64,000 nucleotides of DNA from assembly GCA_032622095.1 (NCBI GenBank), contig CP136063.1:180831956-180895955 (forward strand), given 5' to 3'. Positions 12,435 to 25,078 of the stretch are shown here, piece after piece; position 1 is the stretch's first letter, and every line of letters starts with the position of its first letter. The stretch is from Siphonodentalium dalli. Taxonomy: Eukaryota > Mollusca > Scaphopoda > Gadilida > Siphonodentaliidae. Below the pieces are notes generated by a model. That model had not been told where the DNA came from and did not search any database. It worked only from the letters and a program-made list of their open reading frames with translations. A program made the position numbers and the translations under genes.

Positions 12435-15347
12435 AATGAAAGTGTCAATGACACTGTAGCTCAACTTAGGTAGGGCCCCGTAGGGGAATAATTTAATGGT
12501 TGACAGTATATAGGAAAGGAAAGGTGCTAATTGCAATGTCTGACCTGTGCCAAAGGATTTAGTCAAGCAAAGAGTAAAATCCAAGATGGCTGCTGGCGGC
12601 CATGTTTTTTGGCCAATTGACCCCAAAGGACTCGTTCCCATCTACATGTCATTGTTAACATCCATGAAAAATTTCATGAAGATCTGACCAAAGCTACGAC
12701 CTGTAGTCATGCAAAGAGTAAAATCAAAGATGGCTGCTGGCTAGGGCTGGACGATATTAACGAAAATAAAAACCGCGATTTTTTAAAATTAAAACCGCGG
12801 TTAACGATATAATCGCGGTTTTTTAAAACATCAGATACTAGTACCGGTAACTTAAAACGTTTCTCACTGTTCGCTAGAATCACATCATTGTCATTAATTT
12901 TGACAAGTTGACGTCAATAATAACATACACAACCACTCAACCAGTGACAACCTCATGCTCGATCGATATTCGGAATGAAAAGTAAATTCACCGGTTAAAT
13001 TCCGCTATTCGGACAATTTCGTTCCGGTGACTTGACAAAATCTGGTATATACCGATAATTAATAAAACCATTATCTAGTCTATGCCAAAACTAAAAGTGT
13101 TCTATACTATAGTATCCTTTTCTAACTCGGTATATTCAACCATGTTGAGTAAATACATGTTGTTCCCGATGACACTTGCGTCGCTTGACAAACGGAAATG
13201 TGGTTTACCGTCAAGACAAATTTTAGCGAAGTCCACACACACGTAGTACATAACTTTTGTTCTGCCAAGCAAGGACACCATGTATTTTTGGGCGGGTTTG
13301 AAGCCCTAATTCTATAATTTTGGTTTTAACCAATCGCCGTGAGTGGTTTCTTCTAGACGAGAAGGGGGCGGTATCTTCGCTCATTTACTATTTTGATTGA
13401 CGGTGCATGTGCATCATTGTACTGAAGGAAGAGGCGTGGCAAAACTGACATTCATATTGATCTATCACCTGATCAGTCGTCAATTCATTTGGTGAATTCT
13501 CTTGTAATAAAAAGTACGCAGGGAAATCGGAGGGTTTGTGTAATATTGTGAGCGAAAGGGGGATGTATTCTGGGTTTTCATATCCCCCTAATTTCGTTAG
13601 TCATCCTAAACGTTGTTTACTATGATTATTGAATATTGAAAAAGTCAGGACACAGGGATTTAGTTGGAATTTAAAACTTAAATAACTCGATTAAGGCTTG
13701 AGTTAAACTATTTGTTTGTATACGCTTATGATGGACTGGCACCCTCTAATTGCCGACGATATTACGATTATTTTAGTTTAGACGATATTACTGACGATAT
13801 TGAAATATTAACCGGGTATTGACGATTAATCGGGAAACCGCCCAGCACTACTGCTGGCGGCCATGTTTTTCGGCCGAACGACCCCAAAATGACTCGTTCC
13901 CATCTACATGTCATTGTTAACATCCATGACAAATTTCATGAAGTTCCGACCAAAGCTACAACCTGTAGTCCGCGCCCAAGGATTTAGTCATGCAAAGAGT
14001 AAAATCCAAGATGGCTGCTGGTGGCCATGTTTTTTGGCCGAACGACCCAAAATCACTCGTTCCCATCTACATGTCAATATTAACATCCATGACAAATTTC
14101 ATGATGATCAGACGAATAGTACGACCTGTAGCCTGCGCCAATGGATTGAATTTTGAAATCCAAGATGGCCGCCAGCAGCCATGTTTTTGTTGCCGAATGA
14201 CCCCAAAATGACTCGTTCCCATCTACATGTCAATGGCAACGTTCATGACAAATTTCATAAACATCAGACAAAAGGTACAACCTGTAGCCCGCGCCAAAGG
14301 ATTTAGTCATGTAAAGAGTAAAATCCAAGATGGCTGCTGACGGCCATGTTTTTCGGCCAAACGACACCAAAATGACTCGTTCCCATCTACATGTCATTGT
14401 TAACATCCCTGACAAATTTCATGAAGTTCCGACCAAAGTTACAACCTGTAGCCCGCGCCAAAGGATTTAGTCATGCAAAGAGTAAAAACCAAGATGGCTG
14501 CTGGCGGCCATGTTTTTTGGCCGAACGACCCAAAATCACTCGTTCCCATCTACATGTCAATATTAACATCCATGACAAATTTCATGAGGATCAGACGAAT
14601 AGTACGACCTGTAGCCTGCGCCAATGGATTGAATTTTGAAATCCAAGATGGCCGCCAGCAGCCATGTTTTTTTGCCGAATGACCCCAAAATGACTCGTTC
14701 CCATCTACATATCAATGGCAACGTTCATGATAAATTTCATAAACATCAGACAAAAGGTACGACCTGTAGCCCGCGCCAAAGGATTTAGTCATGTAAAGAG
14801 TAAAATCCAAGATGGCTGCTGACGGCCATGTTTTTCGGCCGAACTACACCAAAAGGACTCCTTCCCATCTACATGTCATTGTTAACATCCATGAAAAATT
14901 TCATGAACTTCCGACCAAAGCTACAACCTGTAGCCCGCGCCAAAGGATTTAGTCATGCAAAGAGTAAAATCCAAGATGGCTGCTGGCGGCCATGTTTTTT
15001 GGCCGAACGACCCCAAAATCACTCGTTCCCATCTACATGTCAATATTAACATCCATGACAAATTTCATGATGATCAGACGAACAGTACGACCTGTAGCCC
15101 GCGCCAATGGATTGAATTTTGAAATCCAAGATGGCTGCCAGCGGCCATGTTTTTTAGCCGAATGACACCAAAATGACTCGTTCCCATCTACATGTCAATG
15201 TCAACATTCATGACAAATTTCATAAAGATCAGAACAAAGGTACGATCTGTAGCCCGCGCCGAAGGAAATTGTTGACGGACACACGCACACACAGACGACG
15301 GACGCCAAACCATGGCAATAGCTCAAACTTACAAAGTAAGTTGAGTT
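12435..15347 (+). repeat. Second pearl-like 165 bp array
   Basis: It has the same left palindrome (AGTGTCAATGACACT), internal units and right end (AGCTCAACTTAC, then GTAAGTTGAG) as the array at 3676-8466. It is interrupted at 12742-13850 by a hAT-like element. Units at about 13860-14340 and 14340-14820 form a higher-order duplication of roughly 480 bp, including nearly the same short open frames. Confidence 0.75.
12742..13850. mobile_element. hAT-like transposon inserted in the array (8-bp target duplication)
   Basis: The ends are TAGGGCTGGACGATATTAAC and the inverted form of TAGTGCTGGGCGGTTTCCCG. It is flanked by CTGCTGGC at 12734-12741 and 13851-13858. Near the left end are ACCGCGGTT and related motifs. 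At 1109 bp it lacks any recognisable transposase. The 8-bp duplication and end sequences support hAT. Confidence 0.8.
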
Positions 15348-15365
15348 AATATAACTTAATAATGA

Positions 15366-16072
15366 TACATGTATAGACAAAACAATTCAAGTTCCAAACT
15401 CTATTAATTAATCTAGACGACCCCATTTTAAAGAGTTTATATCATGCAAAACAGACTTTATCTCCTCAAAAGATGTTTATTATAGACATAAACCTGCATA
15501 AACTTAAAAAAAAACAGTTCTTTTTAAGTTCCGAATTCACAATAAAATGTGTGGGGATCGTGGTTCAAAATATGGTCTGTCAGGTTAGTGGAAATAGAGC
15601 TCTTATTTTTTGGGGCCTTACTAACAGTCGAAAAAAGGAAAAAAAAATTCACAAAATGCCGGTTTAGTTATCCAAATTAGTTTATTTATACCAATAAATA
15701 CTCACAATAACAAGCATGGTTTCACCAACATGTGTCATCACAAATGTAAACAAACATCTACAGTAAGTCCATGTGTAATCAGCATGGTGTTAGGCCATTT
15801 AAAAAAGAGAAGACCTTTGTTTCTGCTAACCTGACTAACCTATTTTGAACTGCTCGGTCTACACTTTTTATTTTGAATTCGGAACTCAAACAAAATAATT
15901 ATTTTTAAAGTCTTTTGAGGAGTTAAAGACTGTTGTCTTTTGAGGAGTTAAAGACTGTTGTGTATCATATATAAACTCCTTAAATTGGGTCATGTAGTTT
16001 AATTAATACAGTTCATGGTAATTGAAATTAAACTTGGAACATGGAACTCAAATTGTTTTGTCTATACATGTA
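15366..16072. repeat. Inverted-repeat element, ~180-200 bp arms
   Basis: The left arm (about 15366-15540, starting TACATGTATAGACAAAACAA) is mirrored imperfectly by the right arm (about 15876-16072). Within the right arm a 25 bp unit containing GTCTTTTGAGGAGTTAAAG is doubled near 15910-15960. The centre (about 15793-15880) resembles the left end of the 31895-32701 element (TTTGTTTCTGCTAACC, CGGTCTACACTTTTTATT). No protein was recognised. Confidence 0.55.
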
Positions 16073-16572
16073 CCGGTACATGTAGTTGGGTCATATTTGA
16101 AAATTTAATCTGATTTGTGGGAAAGGGAGTGACAAGTCCATAACAACTAATGTGTATGATATGATTTCAATTAATGTGACAGTTGTGACTATGTTCCTAT
16201 TTGGTTTGTGAAAGAGTTGTCTTTTAATTCCAAATGGACTCTGAAGCGACACTTAAACACCAAAAGTCACCTGATTGATGTGTATTTCGAGAAAATTAAT
16301 CCCGAAAATAGTAAAACTAGTACTAGTATTATTTTCATAGATTTATTGTAATTGAATTATTTATTACTAAAATTTCATGGACCCCAATTGACTTGGCACT
16401 CATTAGTGTTGAAACGATTAATCGATTAGTCGAAATCAACGCGATTATTAAATTAGTCGATCCCGAAATATGCTAGTCGACTAGTCGAGAAAAAGCACTA
16501 CCTAAGTGCTATCATGACAGAAGTGCCATTGCATGGCAATATTATCACGTAATCTGTAACAGTTAATATACC

Positions 16573-16748
16573 AATAACTTGATTTTGGAGGGCGTTATGG
16601 TTTATTAACGGCCCTCCAGAAATGATTAACAGCCCGAGGGTTCATTAAAGGCCCGAGACGAAGTCGAGGGCCTTTAATGGCCCGAGGGCTGTTAATCATT
16701 TCTGGAGGGCCGTTAATAAACCATAACGCCCGACAAAATCAAGTTATT
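16573..16748. repeat. Large foldback hairpin with GGGCGTTATGG arms
   Basis: A nearly perfect inverted repeat with arms of about 85 bp. It starts AATAACTTGATTTTG and ends CAAAATCAAGTTATT, with internal phrases GGCCCTCCAGAAATGATTAA and GGCCCGAG. It would fold into a long stem. It abuts the 16751-17272 element, which shares GGGCGTTATGG, so both may be parts of one element. Confidence 0.75.
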
Positions 16749-16750
16749 AC

Positions 16751-17272
16751 TATTATTACCACTTTCTGAAATGAAGCCCAACTAGAACATAGATGAGTGA
16801 GTAGGCAACAATATGTCAAATGAAATACATGTAATAACTCTTTTTTTCAAAACGATCACAATTCAAACCATGTGTCGTCTGTTCGTTGTCAAACAAATTG
16901 TCACGTGACTAATTATATTATTTACCACGAAAATAGGGACATATCTAACGAAAATTCAGTCAGAAATCTAATTTATTCCATTTGTTAGGCAACACTTACT
17001 TGTTGTTGGTCTGTTATTACATCATTTACATCTACTACAGTAAAATTTCAGTTTTATTCGTAATAATATACTATAAACTTGTTTTAACAGAAATTCCGAA
17101 ATCCGAAATAAGGTTGCGTTCGATTGGATTTCTAGCAAATCGCAAACCGGATGCGGGCCGTTAATATCGTTAACGGCCCGCATCCGGTTTGATGCCGGGC
17201 GTTATGGCTTTTTACCGTTCGGGTAAAATACTGTTAATCTACTAGAGAACGCCCTCTAAAGTGGTAATAATA
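16751..17272. mobile_element. Small inverted-repeat element with TATTATTACCACTTT ends
   Basis: TATTATTACCACTTT at 16751-16765 is matched by AAAGTGGTAATAATA at 17258-17272. Inside, 17144-17190 is a perfect hairpin (arms AAACCGGATGCGGGCCGTTA). There is no coding content. The boundaries are supported only by the inverted ends; no target duplication was identified. Confidence 0.5.
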
Positions 17273-17399
17273 CATATTAACTTCTTAGAGCTTATTGCAT
17301 TGTTCCTTTAACCCAATATACGTACACATAACACTGTATCATTATACAAGCATAAGGGCCCTGCCCTTGTAAGTTAAACTTTTTGTGGGGTCCTGTTGA

Positions 17400-18350
17400 T
17401 ATATATATATAACTAGAAGGTGACCCGACTTCGTCCGGGCTTTGACCTTGAATTGTCTATTTTGAAGGCCAAGGTCAAGTGGGGTCACGATTTGACCCGT
17501 CCAAAACACAGTGCCCGAACAAAAGTACCCGACAAATGTACCCGTCGAAATCCATCCGGTTTTACCCGATTTGACCTTGAATTGACCATTTTGAAGGTCA
17601 AGGTCAGGTGGGGTCAAACACCAACACCCCAAAAATGGTGGAAATCGGCCCAGCTGATACCGGGAAATCGGCCCAGCGGATACCGAGATACCCTATGCAT
17701 CAAATTTCGTCCGTAAAAATCCGCCAGTTTAACCCGATTTGATTTCCACTGAAGTATATAAACGCGCCTCAAGTTTCAACGTAAAGATAAATTACCATCG
17801 GTGCCCGAGATATCGCCAAGACGTCTGAAACAGTCAAATGCATCGGCCGGGTAAGAGTTAACGTGATCTAACTTTATGACCTCTAACGACGTCATAGAAG
17901 TTACGCATTGTTTTTACCCTGATAGAAGATCGTACCACTTCTTCTTAATAATTGAGGCAGATAACTAAAACGGATACATACATATTATATATCGTTGGAA
18001 AGAGGAAACACGAAAGATTCTCATAGTGTCATTATTATGACTGGCATGTTATTATTCGCGCTGTTTCGAATCGATTTGTAAGCACCGAACTGAAATATAT
18101 TAGCGCAAAACGGCGTAAAAACAGATTTGACCTCGGCACGTGAAAAGTTGACCTCGCACGGACAAATTAATAGGCCTATGTTAGTCCTGACCCAAAAATA
18201 CCCCCACATACCAAGTTTCATCGAAATCGGCTGGGCCATTTTCGAGTCCATCGATTACACACAAACAAACACACAAACAAACAAACAAACAGATCTTCCA
18301 AAATATATAATAGATAATTATATTGAATACGAAATAAATCTTATTATTGA
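17400..18350 (+). repeat. Retroposon-like segment with CAAA-rich tail
   Basis: A moderately GC-richer stretch in which TTTGACCTTGAATTG and AAGGTCAAGGTCA are repeated at about 17440 and 17570. It ends with CCAAGTTTCATCGAAATCGG, an (ACAAACAA)-type tract at 18259-18290 and a TATATAATAGATAATTA-like tail. Such ends are common in truncated LINE- or SINE-like repeats of invertebrates. No reverse transcriptase is present, so the class is uncertain. Confidence 0.4.
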
Positions 18351-19762
18351 ATCTTAACGATGCCACTGCCAGTCATGCACGAGCGGTGAACTCCATGACC
18401 TGAACTGAACCCAATGTATGCACATGTACCGGTATGCACGGTTTCTTTTATGTTGATCATCAAAGACACAAAGTGTCGCTGTCGACCGAACACTGTCTAG
18501 TTCAATGGGAACAATTGACCAGTGAAAACTTCTAGAGTAATGATGCAACAAAATGGCTTCAATGATATACAAAACATAATTCGCAACATGTCAAGCTGGT
18601 AAAGTCCACTCAGTAACTGAATAGATCCTAGATCATTCTAATACCCATACTGCCCCCCCCCCCCCCAACCCGCGACATGAGGCGCCAATTCAGAGAGACA
18701 ATAGAACACACCAGACATCTCGTTATCGAAACTTACTAACGAGACTTGCCTATTTATTTCCTGGTTACCGGCGACAATTTTGTTTATATAAAATGTTTTA
18801 ATACCAGCATTCCCCAAACCATGAGATTATATGGAGGTTGCAGGAGAGCCTGGTTTAAGACATCAAATTGGGAGACTTACGGGCAAAACTGGAGATTATA
18901 TAGTTCACGTGCTTTCTGTTTTAACGTTCTGAAATGAAGAGTAGGATACTCAAAACTGCACATGGCCCTTTTTATACGTCATATGGGCATAGAAACGGGA
19001 ACTCTTAGAAGGGGTCCGACTAGTCGACTAGTAGTCGATTACCTCTGGCGACTAGTCGATTCCTTAAAAACGCTAATCGTTTCAACACTAGCACTCATTG
19101 TAATAAGACCCCAGGGAATAATAATTTAAGTCAACACAAACACAAAGTAGAAACAATAACATGTACATGTACATTGTAAATTTTAATATGTAATACAGCA
19201 ATAACTATTTCATTCACCAATAAGATGAACATTTATTCATTTGTGAATTGCGGGAGTAATTTATTGCTCCAGCGAGGAATTCTTTGTGAGGAGGACTGAA
19301 ACGACCAAACAATCGTGTACGAAATGACAAGATGGTAAGAAACATTCAGCAATTTCAGGTACGAAACGAACATATGCTATGAAACGTCTAGAATACGGGT
19401 TAAACATTGGGAGTGGGCATTATAGCGGAAACAATTGTTTTTCTAATAGGAATTATAAATGCTCATATGATTCTAAATTCTGAATCGTAATGCTATCTCA
19501 CATTATTAATAGCCAATCAAATTCATTTCAATTCGACTTCCAGTGAGAAAATAATTAAAGTTTGATTTTGGTGAAGAAAAAAAACTAATTATGCGATTTT
19601 AAAAGATCTAAAATTATCAAAGAGATTGCATGACCCGATGTGACCTTATGGAACACTACCATTTCATTTCAGAGAATATTAGGCTTATGATCAGTCTTAC
19701 TGTGAAGTGGCAGCAATTTGTTGAAGTAAAACTTAATCAGTTAATGGTTAGAGAGTACAATA

Positions 19763-19995
19763 TATGAAAGTGTCAATGACACTGTAGCTCAACTTAGGTA
19801 AGGGAATAATTTAATGGTTGACAGTAAATGGAGGAATAGGAAAGGTGCTAATTGAAATGTCTAACCTACATGTAGCTGTGGCAAAGGATTTAGTCATGCA
19901 AAGAGTAAAATCCAAGATGGCTGCTGGCGGCCATGTTTTTTGGCTGAATGACCTCAAAATGACTCGTTCCCATCTACATGTCATTGTTAACATCT
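19763..19995 (+). repeat. Truncated pearl-like element, one unit
   Basis: It begins with the palindrome AGTGTCAATGACACT and GTAGCTCAACTTAGG, carries a single AAGATGGCTGCTGGCGGCC unit and stops abruptly after TGTTAACATC. The array 3' hairpin is absent. Confidence 0.7.
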
Positions 19996-22440
19996 GGTGT
20001 TCATATATTTGAAATTAAACTTTAATTTGGCACGCTGATTTTTAAAATGTTTTCACATCCTTTCTCACCAAGTGAACAGTATACCTTAGTATTAATAATT
20101 TTGCAATAAAAGTTGGGACCTGTCAACTCTCATCTTTTTGCACTGTGGAAGAAGTGATCGGACTGTAGACTTACAATATATTATATAGTTGATAAGTACC
20201 ATATATTTGCACCATTCAATTTCAAACAGTTACATGTACATATTTACAGTTATCAACCCTATAGACTAATCAGAATAACTACCGTACTTGACTGGATTAC
20301 TATAATCAAGTTCTATATTAATATGTCTTGTTTGTTTTGGTAAAATTTATTTTCTAGTCATACCTCTCAGGGTCCATTGTATGTAAAATGTGTGCATTTG
20401 GTTTCAATAAATCTATCTATATCTATCTATACACACATGGAAAACATATCACATAAAATTAACTACGTAGTACATAGCCGTTACCTATATACATATTTTT
20501 ACAATCAATATATTAAAGCTGCAATATATTTGGTATATGCCTAATAATATGATTGTGACTATGGTTTTCGTGTCACCTCTCGTTGGCTACTAATCCGATA
20601 CAGCGCAGTAAGAATCTCGAAACAGTGCGCGGAAGATTCTACCACTCGCTCTCTCTAATATAACGTTTTAAAAAAGTTACAAATTCGCAATGAAGACATT
20701 CTACTACTATATTTCATTAATATAAATGTTTTAATTCAACCCCACCTGCACACTTCCGCGTACTGTTTCGATGCGCCCCGGCATATCATTGCCCAAAAAC
20801 AGGTGTCCCCAAAAAATCCCTGGATCCTTCACTGGCTAGGATAGCTGATTTCAGCTATTTTAGCTGAATTTTCACATTTCCCAGACCTGGTTACAACTTA
20901 CAATACTTTACCAGACACATTTGGACAAAGCAGCCCTCTTAATTCAGATTGTTTGACTGTGACAATCCGCTATGGAAACCCTTTCAAAGTTTGTCATGGC
21001 CCAGATTGCTTCAGCAAATGGCTTCGGCATTGCTGATTGCCATAGCCAATTATGAGGGCTTGACAATGTTAACAATATCAAACCATTTCTTACATTGATT
21101 TACACAAATTAAAGAAAGCACTGTAGTCTGTAATGTCAAACTAAAAGAGTAAAAACAGAACAGTGAATACTGAATAATACCACAGTCCCTAGGAATCACT
21201 GTTAGTTGAATAAAATATTATTTAATAATATTAAATCAATATATTATAGTTAGTTATTATATTAATATATATACCAGTTTGGCAAGTAAAAATTTTGTGT
21301 TCTGCATTTTCATTGGTAGATGATTTGAACGAAATTACAAGAGTACAAATTTTTATGCCACACAAACATTCTCGCTTTCTGAGTTTATATCATCATATTC
21401 CGTATTTTTTTCTTGAAACGCTGGTGTATTGAGATTGTTTCTATCTTTACCCACTTACCAGAAAAATGTCTGTTAGTTCCTCGAATATTCATTCAAGTCC
21501 AACTCTCGGGGATTCCTAATCATTTCTGAGAAAACCACCCAATCTGTAAATAGTTCGTTCGCGTATAGCCAACCGGTGATAATCCGAATAAAAGGGATTA
21601 CGGATGTGAGTAAACAGACGTCGGGTGTGTTAAAACTGGCTCTGTTGTACACTACTAAGTACACATTTTAACTCATTCTCATTACTGGAGAAATGTAGAA
21701 ATGACCATCTCAAACTAATATATCTATATATTTTCAAGTAGGGCCCTGGGGGTGGTTGATATCTTGAGATGTGAAAGCAAATTTTATATTCCAAGCTCCC
21801 AGTTAACTCCGCATCTCAAGAATGGCAATGGGAGATAACTCGTGCTGGGTTTGGCTGCAAAAGTAATGTGTAATAGGGAACTGGATTGATAACTTCCCAT
21901 TTTAAACAATTTTGCAGAATTACGTCACTTGATAATTTAGCCGACAGTTATTCAATGTGAATATTGGATGGAAAATTACGATTTATGTACAACTCAGACA
22001 AGGTACAGTTGATATGACCCGACGAGCACATTAAGAACAATTAACTTAATTGTCACATGTCAAATGTGGGGAGATAAACGCATTTTTTTCGAACGAAAAA
22101 TCGAATTGTTCGTTTTAGTGATAGAGCACATGGGGGTGGTCTGCAGCCAATGAGGTGATGATTTACATAATAACAAAATCTGAAGTTGCCTAACTGTAGC
22201 TTATATCTATATAGTAGAGGTAATATATCTAGATCTATTTGTTTATATTTTAATCAAATTTAATATTACATGGACAGTGATTCCTAGGACTGTGATAATA
22301 CAAATGCAATGAACAATGCTGTGACAATGACTTTTTCAGCCATACTGAGCTAGTTCCTCCACCCATTCTGATAGATATGTAATTATGAACTATAGCCCCC
22401 AAAGAAATTCAATCGAATTCGATTTGTTTTCTTTGCTTCA
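19996..22440. other. Long AT-rich region, nothing firm
   Basis: No gene or clear mobile element was recognised in about 2.4 kb. A CAATAAATCTATCTATATC tail near 20405-20430 resembles the 3' tail of a retroposon. Other short open frames on both strands lack any recognised motif. Confidence 0.35.
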
Positions 22441-22513
22441 TTTTTGCTTTGCAGAGTTTCAGTTTGGCAAGTTCGTGCTTCGGAATTTTTCGATCAATCA
22501 ATCATGATTGGAA

Positions 22514-22720
22514 CTACGGTGTTTCATCAGCGTATTGTACGTACAGATTCTCGGGTGGCGCTGTCAGAACAGAATCAACGTGTTCATCAACACATTCTGT
22601 CACTCCCGAGAAAGGGTCGAAGTCGTCCGTTCCGTCTGGAGATTGACATTCTTCATGTGGATTTGCAATCGCCGGGAACTTGTTGTTATCGGCCATTTCC
22701 CGTAGATTACAGCTCCGCAC
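22514..22720 (-). CDS. Possible small acidic protein or first coding exon, unrecognised
   Basis: Read leftward, the frame contains MADNNKFPAIANPHEECQS, then GTDDFDPFSG and an acidic Glu/Asp-rich tail, ending in a stop near 22514. Composition (Asp/Glu/Pro rich, few rare residues) is more protein-like than most open frames here, and the surrounding DNA (22540-22830) is GC-richer than its neighbourhood. A GTACGTA sequence near 22542-22550 could serve as a splice donor, which would make this a first exon with the rest further left. I recognise no family, and the + strand frame across the same bases is an alternative. Confidence is low. Confidence 0.3.
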   Translation of the reverse strand: MRSCNLREMADNNKFPAIANPHEECQSPDGTDDFDPFSGVTECVDEHVDSVLTAPPENLYVQYADETP

Positions 22721-22740
22721 TTAATCTGCAGCGATAGCTA

Positions 22741-23323
22741 ATTGGATATTTTAGCCTCCCTCGCACCGTGGGCTTGCGTGGGCGGAGCACACTTCAAGTG
22801 CCGCGTCACGGTCATGGTTCATTCCATATTGTGTTTCTCATTTACCCTTGAAATGTGGTATAGGCCTAATTTGTTTGGATTAAGGGGAGGTCTTGAAGCT
22901 TCTATTCAAAACAACAATATTCTAGTCTGCAACCCATTGCATGCAAACAACTTCGACTCGTTTATGACGTTGGTACAATGGACGATGATTCATCATTTCA
23001 TGGTGCCATAATCGGTGGTTGGAAAATCAAGGCTTGGGGAATCTGCATGGTTGGAATTTTCACAGGTATTTATGAATTATCTATTATAAACTAATTATTA
23101 TATGCTTTCAAGTTTGCACAAAATCTTCAGTCCCACTCACACCCTCACTGTCGCTAATAATAGCTATTGTCGTTCTCTTAATATATTTCACGTTTTACTT
23201 TTATACATAAATGCACACCAGCCTCAGATGGCGCAAGATTGAAAAGTTGCCGTAAATAATTGCCATCTGCTTCAATTCAGACTACTAGTATTTTTCTTCC
23301 GTAGTTCTGATAAATGTATACAT
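22741..23323. other. No gene recognised
   Basis: GC-richer at the left end (22745-22830), then AT-rich. Short open frames only, with no recognisable protein or repeat end. Confidence 0.35.
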
Positions 23324-23487
23324 GTTATCGCTGCAGTGAATTGATCTGGGGCGAAGTATCACGTCGAGTTGAAGAGGTCAGATCGCTGGATCAAACGAGC
23401 CGCCGCAGGCGTCGAGTTTGATCCAGCGATCTGACCTCTTCAACGAGACGTGATGCGAAGCCCAGATCAATTCACTGCAGCGATAAC
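23324..23487. repeat. Foldback element, 164 bp
   Basis: An inverted repeat with arms of about 70 bp. The outer arms GTTATCGCTGCAGTGAATTG are perfectly mirrored, and the inner arms GAGGTCAGATCGCTGGATCA likewise; the loop is GC-rich (GAGCCGCCGCAGGCGTCG). No target duplication was recognised. It would form a very stable cruciform. Confidence 0.7.
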
Positions 23488-23969
23488 AGGTTTATTATAT
23501 GACATGCTTTTTATTTAAAAAGCACATGTTTTTTATTTTAAAAGAACAATTTCTCTCATTAATTATGAAATGAAACCAATTCACACGCTCGCTAGTATCA
23601 AAAATAAAGAAAGAACTGTCCTGCTTTTTCCGGTCATGCGCAGTATGCGAGATGAGGAAGGGTGGTATGACATCGGATCAAACTGCAGCTGATCCGATTG
23701 CCAGGAAATGATCGCTATACAATAGCGGTATTGGGGAAAGAAAAACGATAGTCATATAATAAATTCTTTTATCACAATGACGAAACTGCAATAAAATTTA
23801 TCGTCGGTCGCATATCGTTCTCAGTATCGGTATTAAACAGGGACCGAAAGAACGGCATGATTGTTTGATCGATGAACGGAAGCAAATGAACTTACAAAAT
23901 ATAAACTACAAATTTTTAAAAACAAATTAATCCGGTTTGTTCTGAGCTTGGATATATTTTCACATATAG

Positions 23970-24332
23970 GTTAATTATGAAGAGTTTAAATCCATTAAAT
24001 GGCTTCCAGTTGAATCCAGAGTTTCCCAAAGAAAGCTGACTGTCATGAAAAATATCACAGATGGGAAAGCTCCTAATTACCTAAGAGATGGATTCCAATT
24101 TTCGAACACTCATTGTAAATATAATCTCCGGTCTGGAATTTTTAGATTATCGGTGCCTCATGTTAGAGTATTTGGATACAATAGCTTTTTCTACACAGGG
24201 ATCACTTTGTGGAATAATTATGTAATATATATCGAACCTAACTGCAATTTGGCTACATGGAATCACCTAATCAAACAGGAATTATTCGATAAAATTTTAG
24301 GTACTGAGGAATCTGACTTTGTATATTATTAA
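23970..24332 (+). pseudogene. Truncated LINE reverse transcriptase, C-terminal fragment
   Basis: The frame has the layout seen at the end of jockey/CR1-like LINE ORF2 proteins: IKWLPVESR, then KAPNYLRDGF, YNLRSG, a VP-x-x-R element and the ITLWNNYV block, followed by a short tail and a stop. Upstream of about 23970 the same frame hits stops, so the copy is 5'-truncated, as most LINE copies are. The start codon at 24045 is internal to the domain and not a real start. The catalytic palm (YADD) is absent. Confidence 0.7.
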
Positions 24333-24790
24333 TGGTGTGAATCATACTATTAATAATACTGTACGACCTTATGAGAACTTGTGCTGTGGCCTGGTCAGTC
24401 ATGCGGTCGGTTACCATTAAGGACCACAGTGGAAATAAGCCAGCTTTGGTTTGCTTTCCTGTGCGCTCCTTGATGGCAATCGATGGCATGACTTGTCAGA
24501 CGAGCTTATTCATATATATTTCTCTTCTACTACTCTATCTTTCTCTCTATCTCTATATGTACCGGTACGATGACAGTACTTGGCCAGTTGCATATATTGT
24601 CACTGCTGCCTGTATTTCGGGTTTCCATCTTTCGGTCATGGACAGGCCAGTCCAAAGCCGGCCATACATGGCAGTAGTGTGTATATGCAGGTGGCTACGA
24701 GCTGCTGTTTCTCTTAATAGTATTTCATAAGCAATATGACATTCCTGTTGAGGGAGGAGGGTGTGATAGCACGGGTTGATTATTCATGTT

Positions 24791-24841
<51 letters not shown>

Positions 24842-25078
24842 GTATGAGTATCTATTTAGTAGTCATTACTAAGCTAGGTTTATTCACTATATTGTCCCTC
24901 TGCAGAACTGTCAAGCTGCATTCTTGTTATATTTATATATCTATACTTTTTATATTTATACTATATGAATGTCACACTCTTTGTTACTCTTTTGTATATA
25001 TGCTTATGCTCAATTGTCTGCAAATTTTGCATCTGTTAGCCATTAAAAAATTATCTGTCTATCTATCTATCATATATC
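24333..25078 (+). repeat. Probable LINE 3' region ending in ATCT tail, with TA microsatellite
   Basis: It follows directly after the reverse transcriptase stop. It contains a pure TA microsatellite at about 24797-24838 and ends in CCATTAAAAAATTATCTGTC followed by an ATCT repeat. Such short 3' microsatellite tails are typical of CR1/jockey-like LINEs. The TA tract may have expanded independently. Confidence 0.45.

Larger units (their letters stand above)
16404..19090. mobile_element. 2.7 kb hAT-like transposon with nested insertions
   Basis: The ends are TAGTGTTGAAACGATTAATC and its inverse, and GCACTCAT flanks both sides (16396-16403 and 19091-19098). The ends carry the same CGACTAGTCG-type motifs as the 5145-6069 element, so the two belong to one family. 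The interior holds two large hairpins, a TTATTACCAC-ended element and a retroposon-like segment. I see no intact transposase. Confidence 0.75.

Noticed and set aside
22444-22737. 97-codon + strand ORF overlapping the minus-strand candidate
   Set aside because: Composition is less protein-like than the minus frame and no motif is recognised; it is probably the shadow of the opposite strand.
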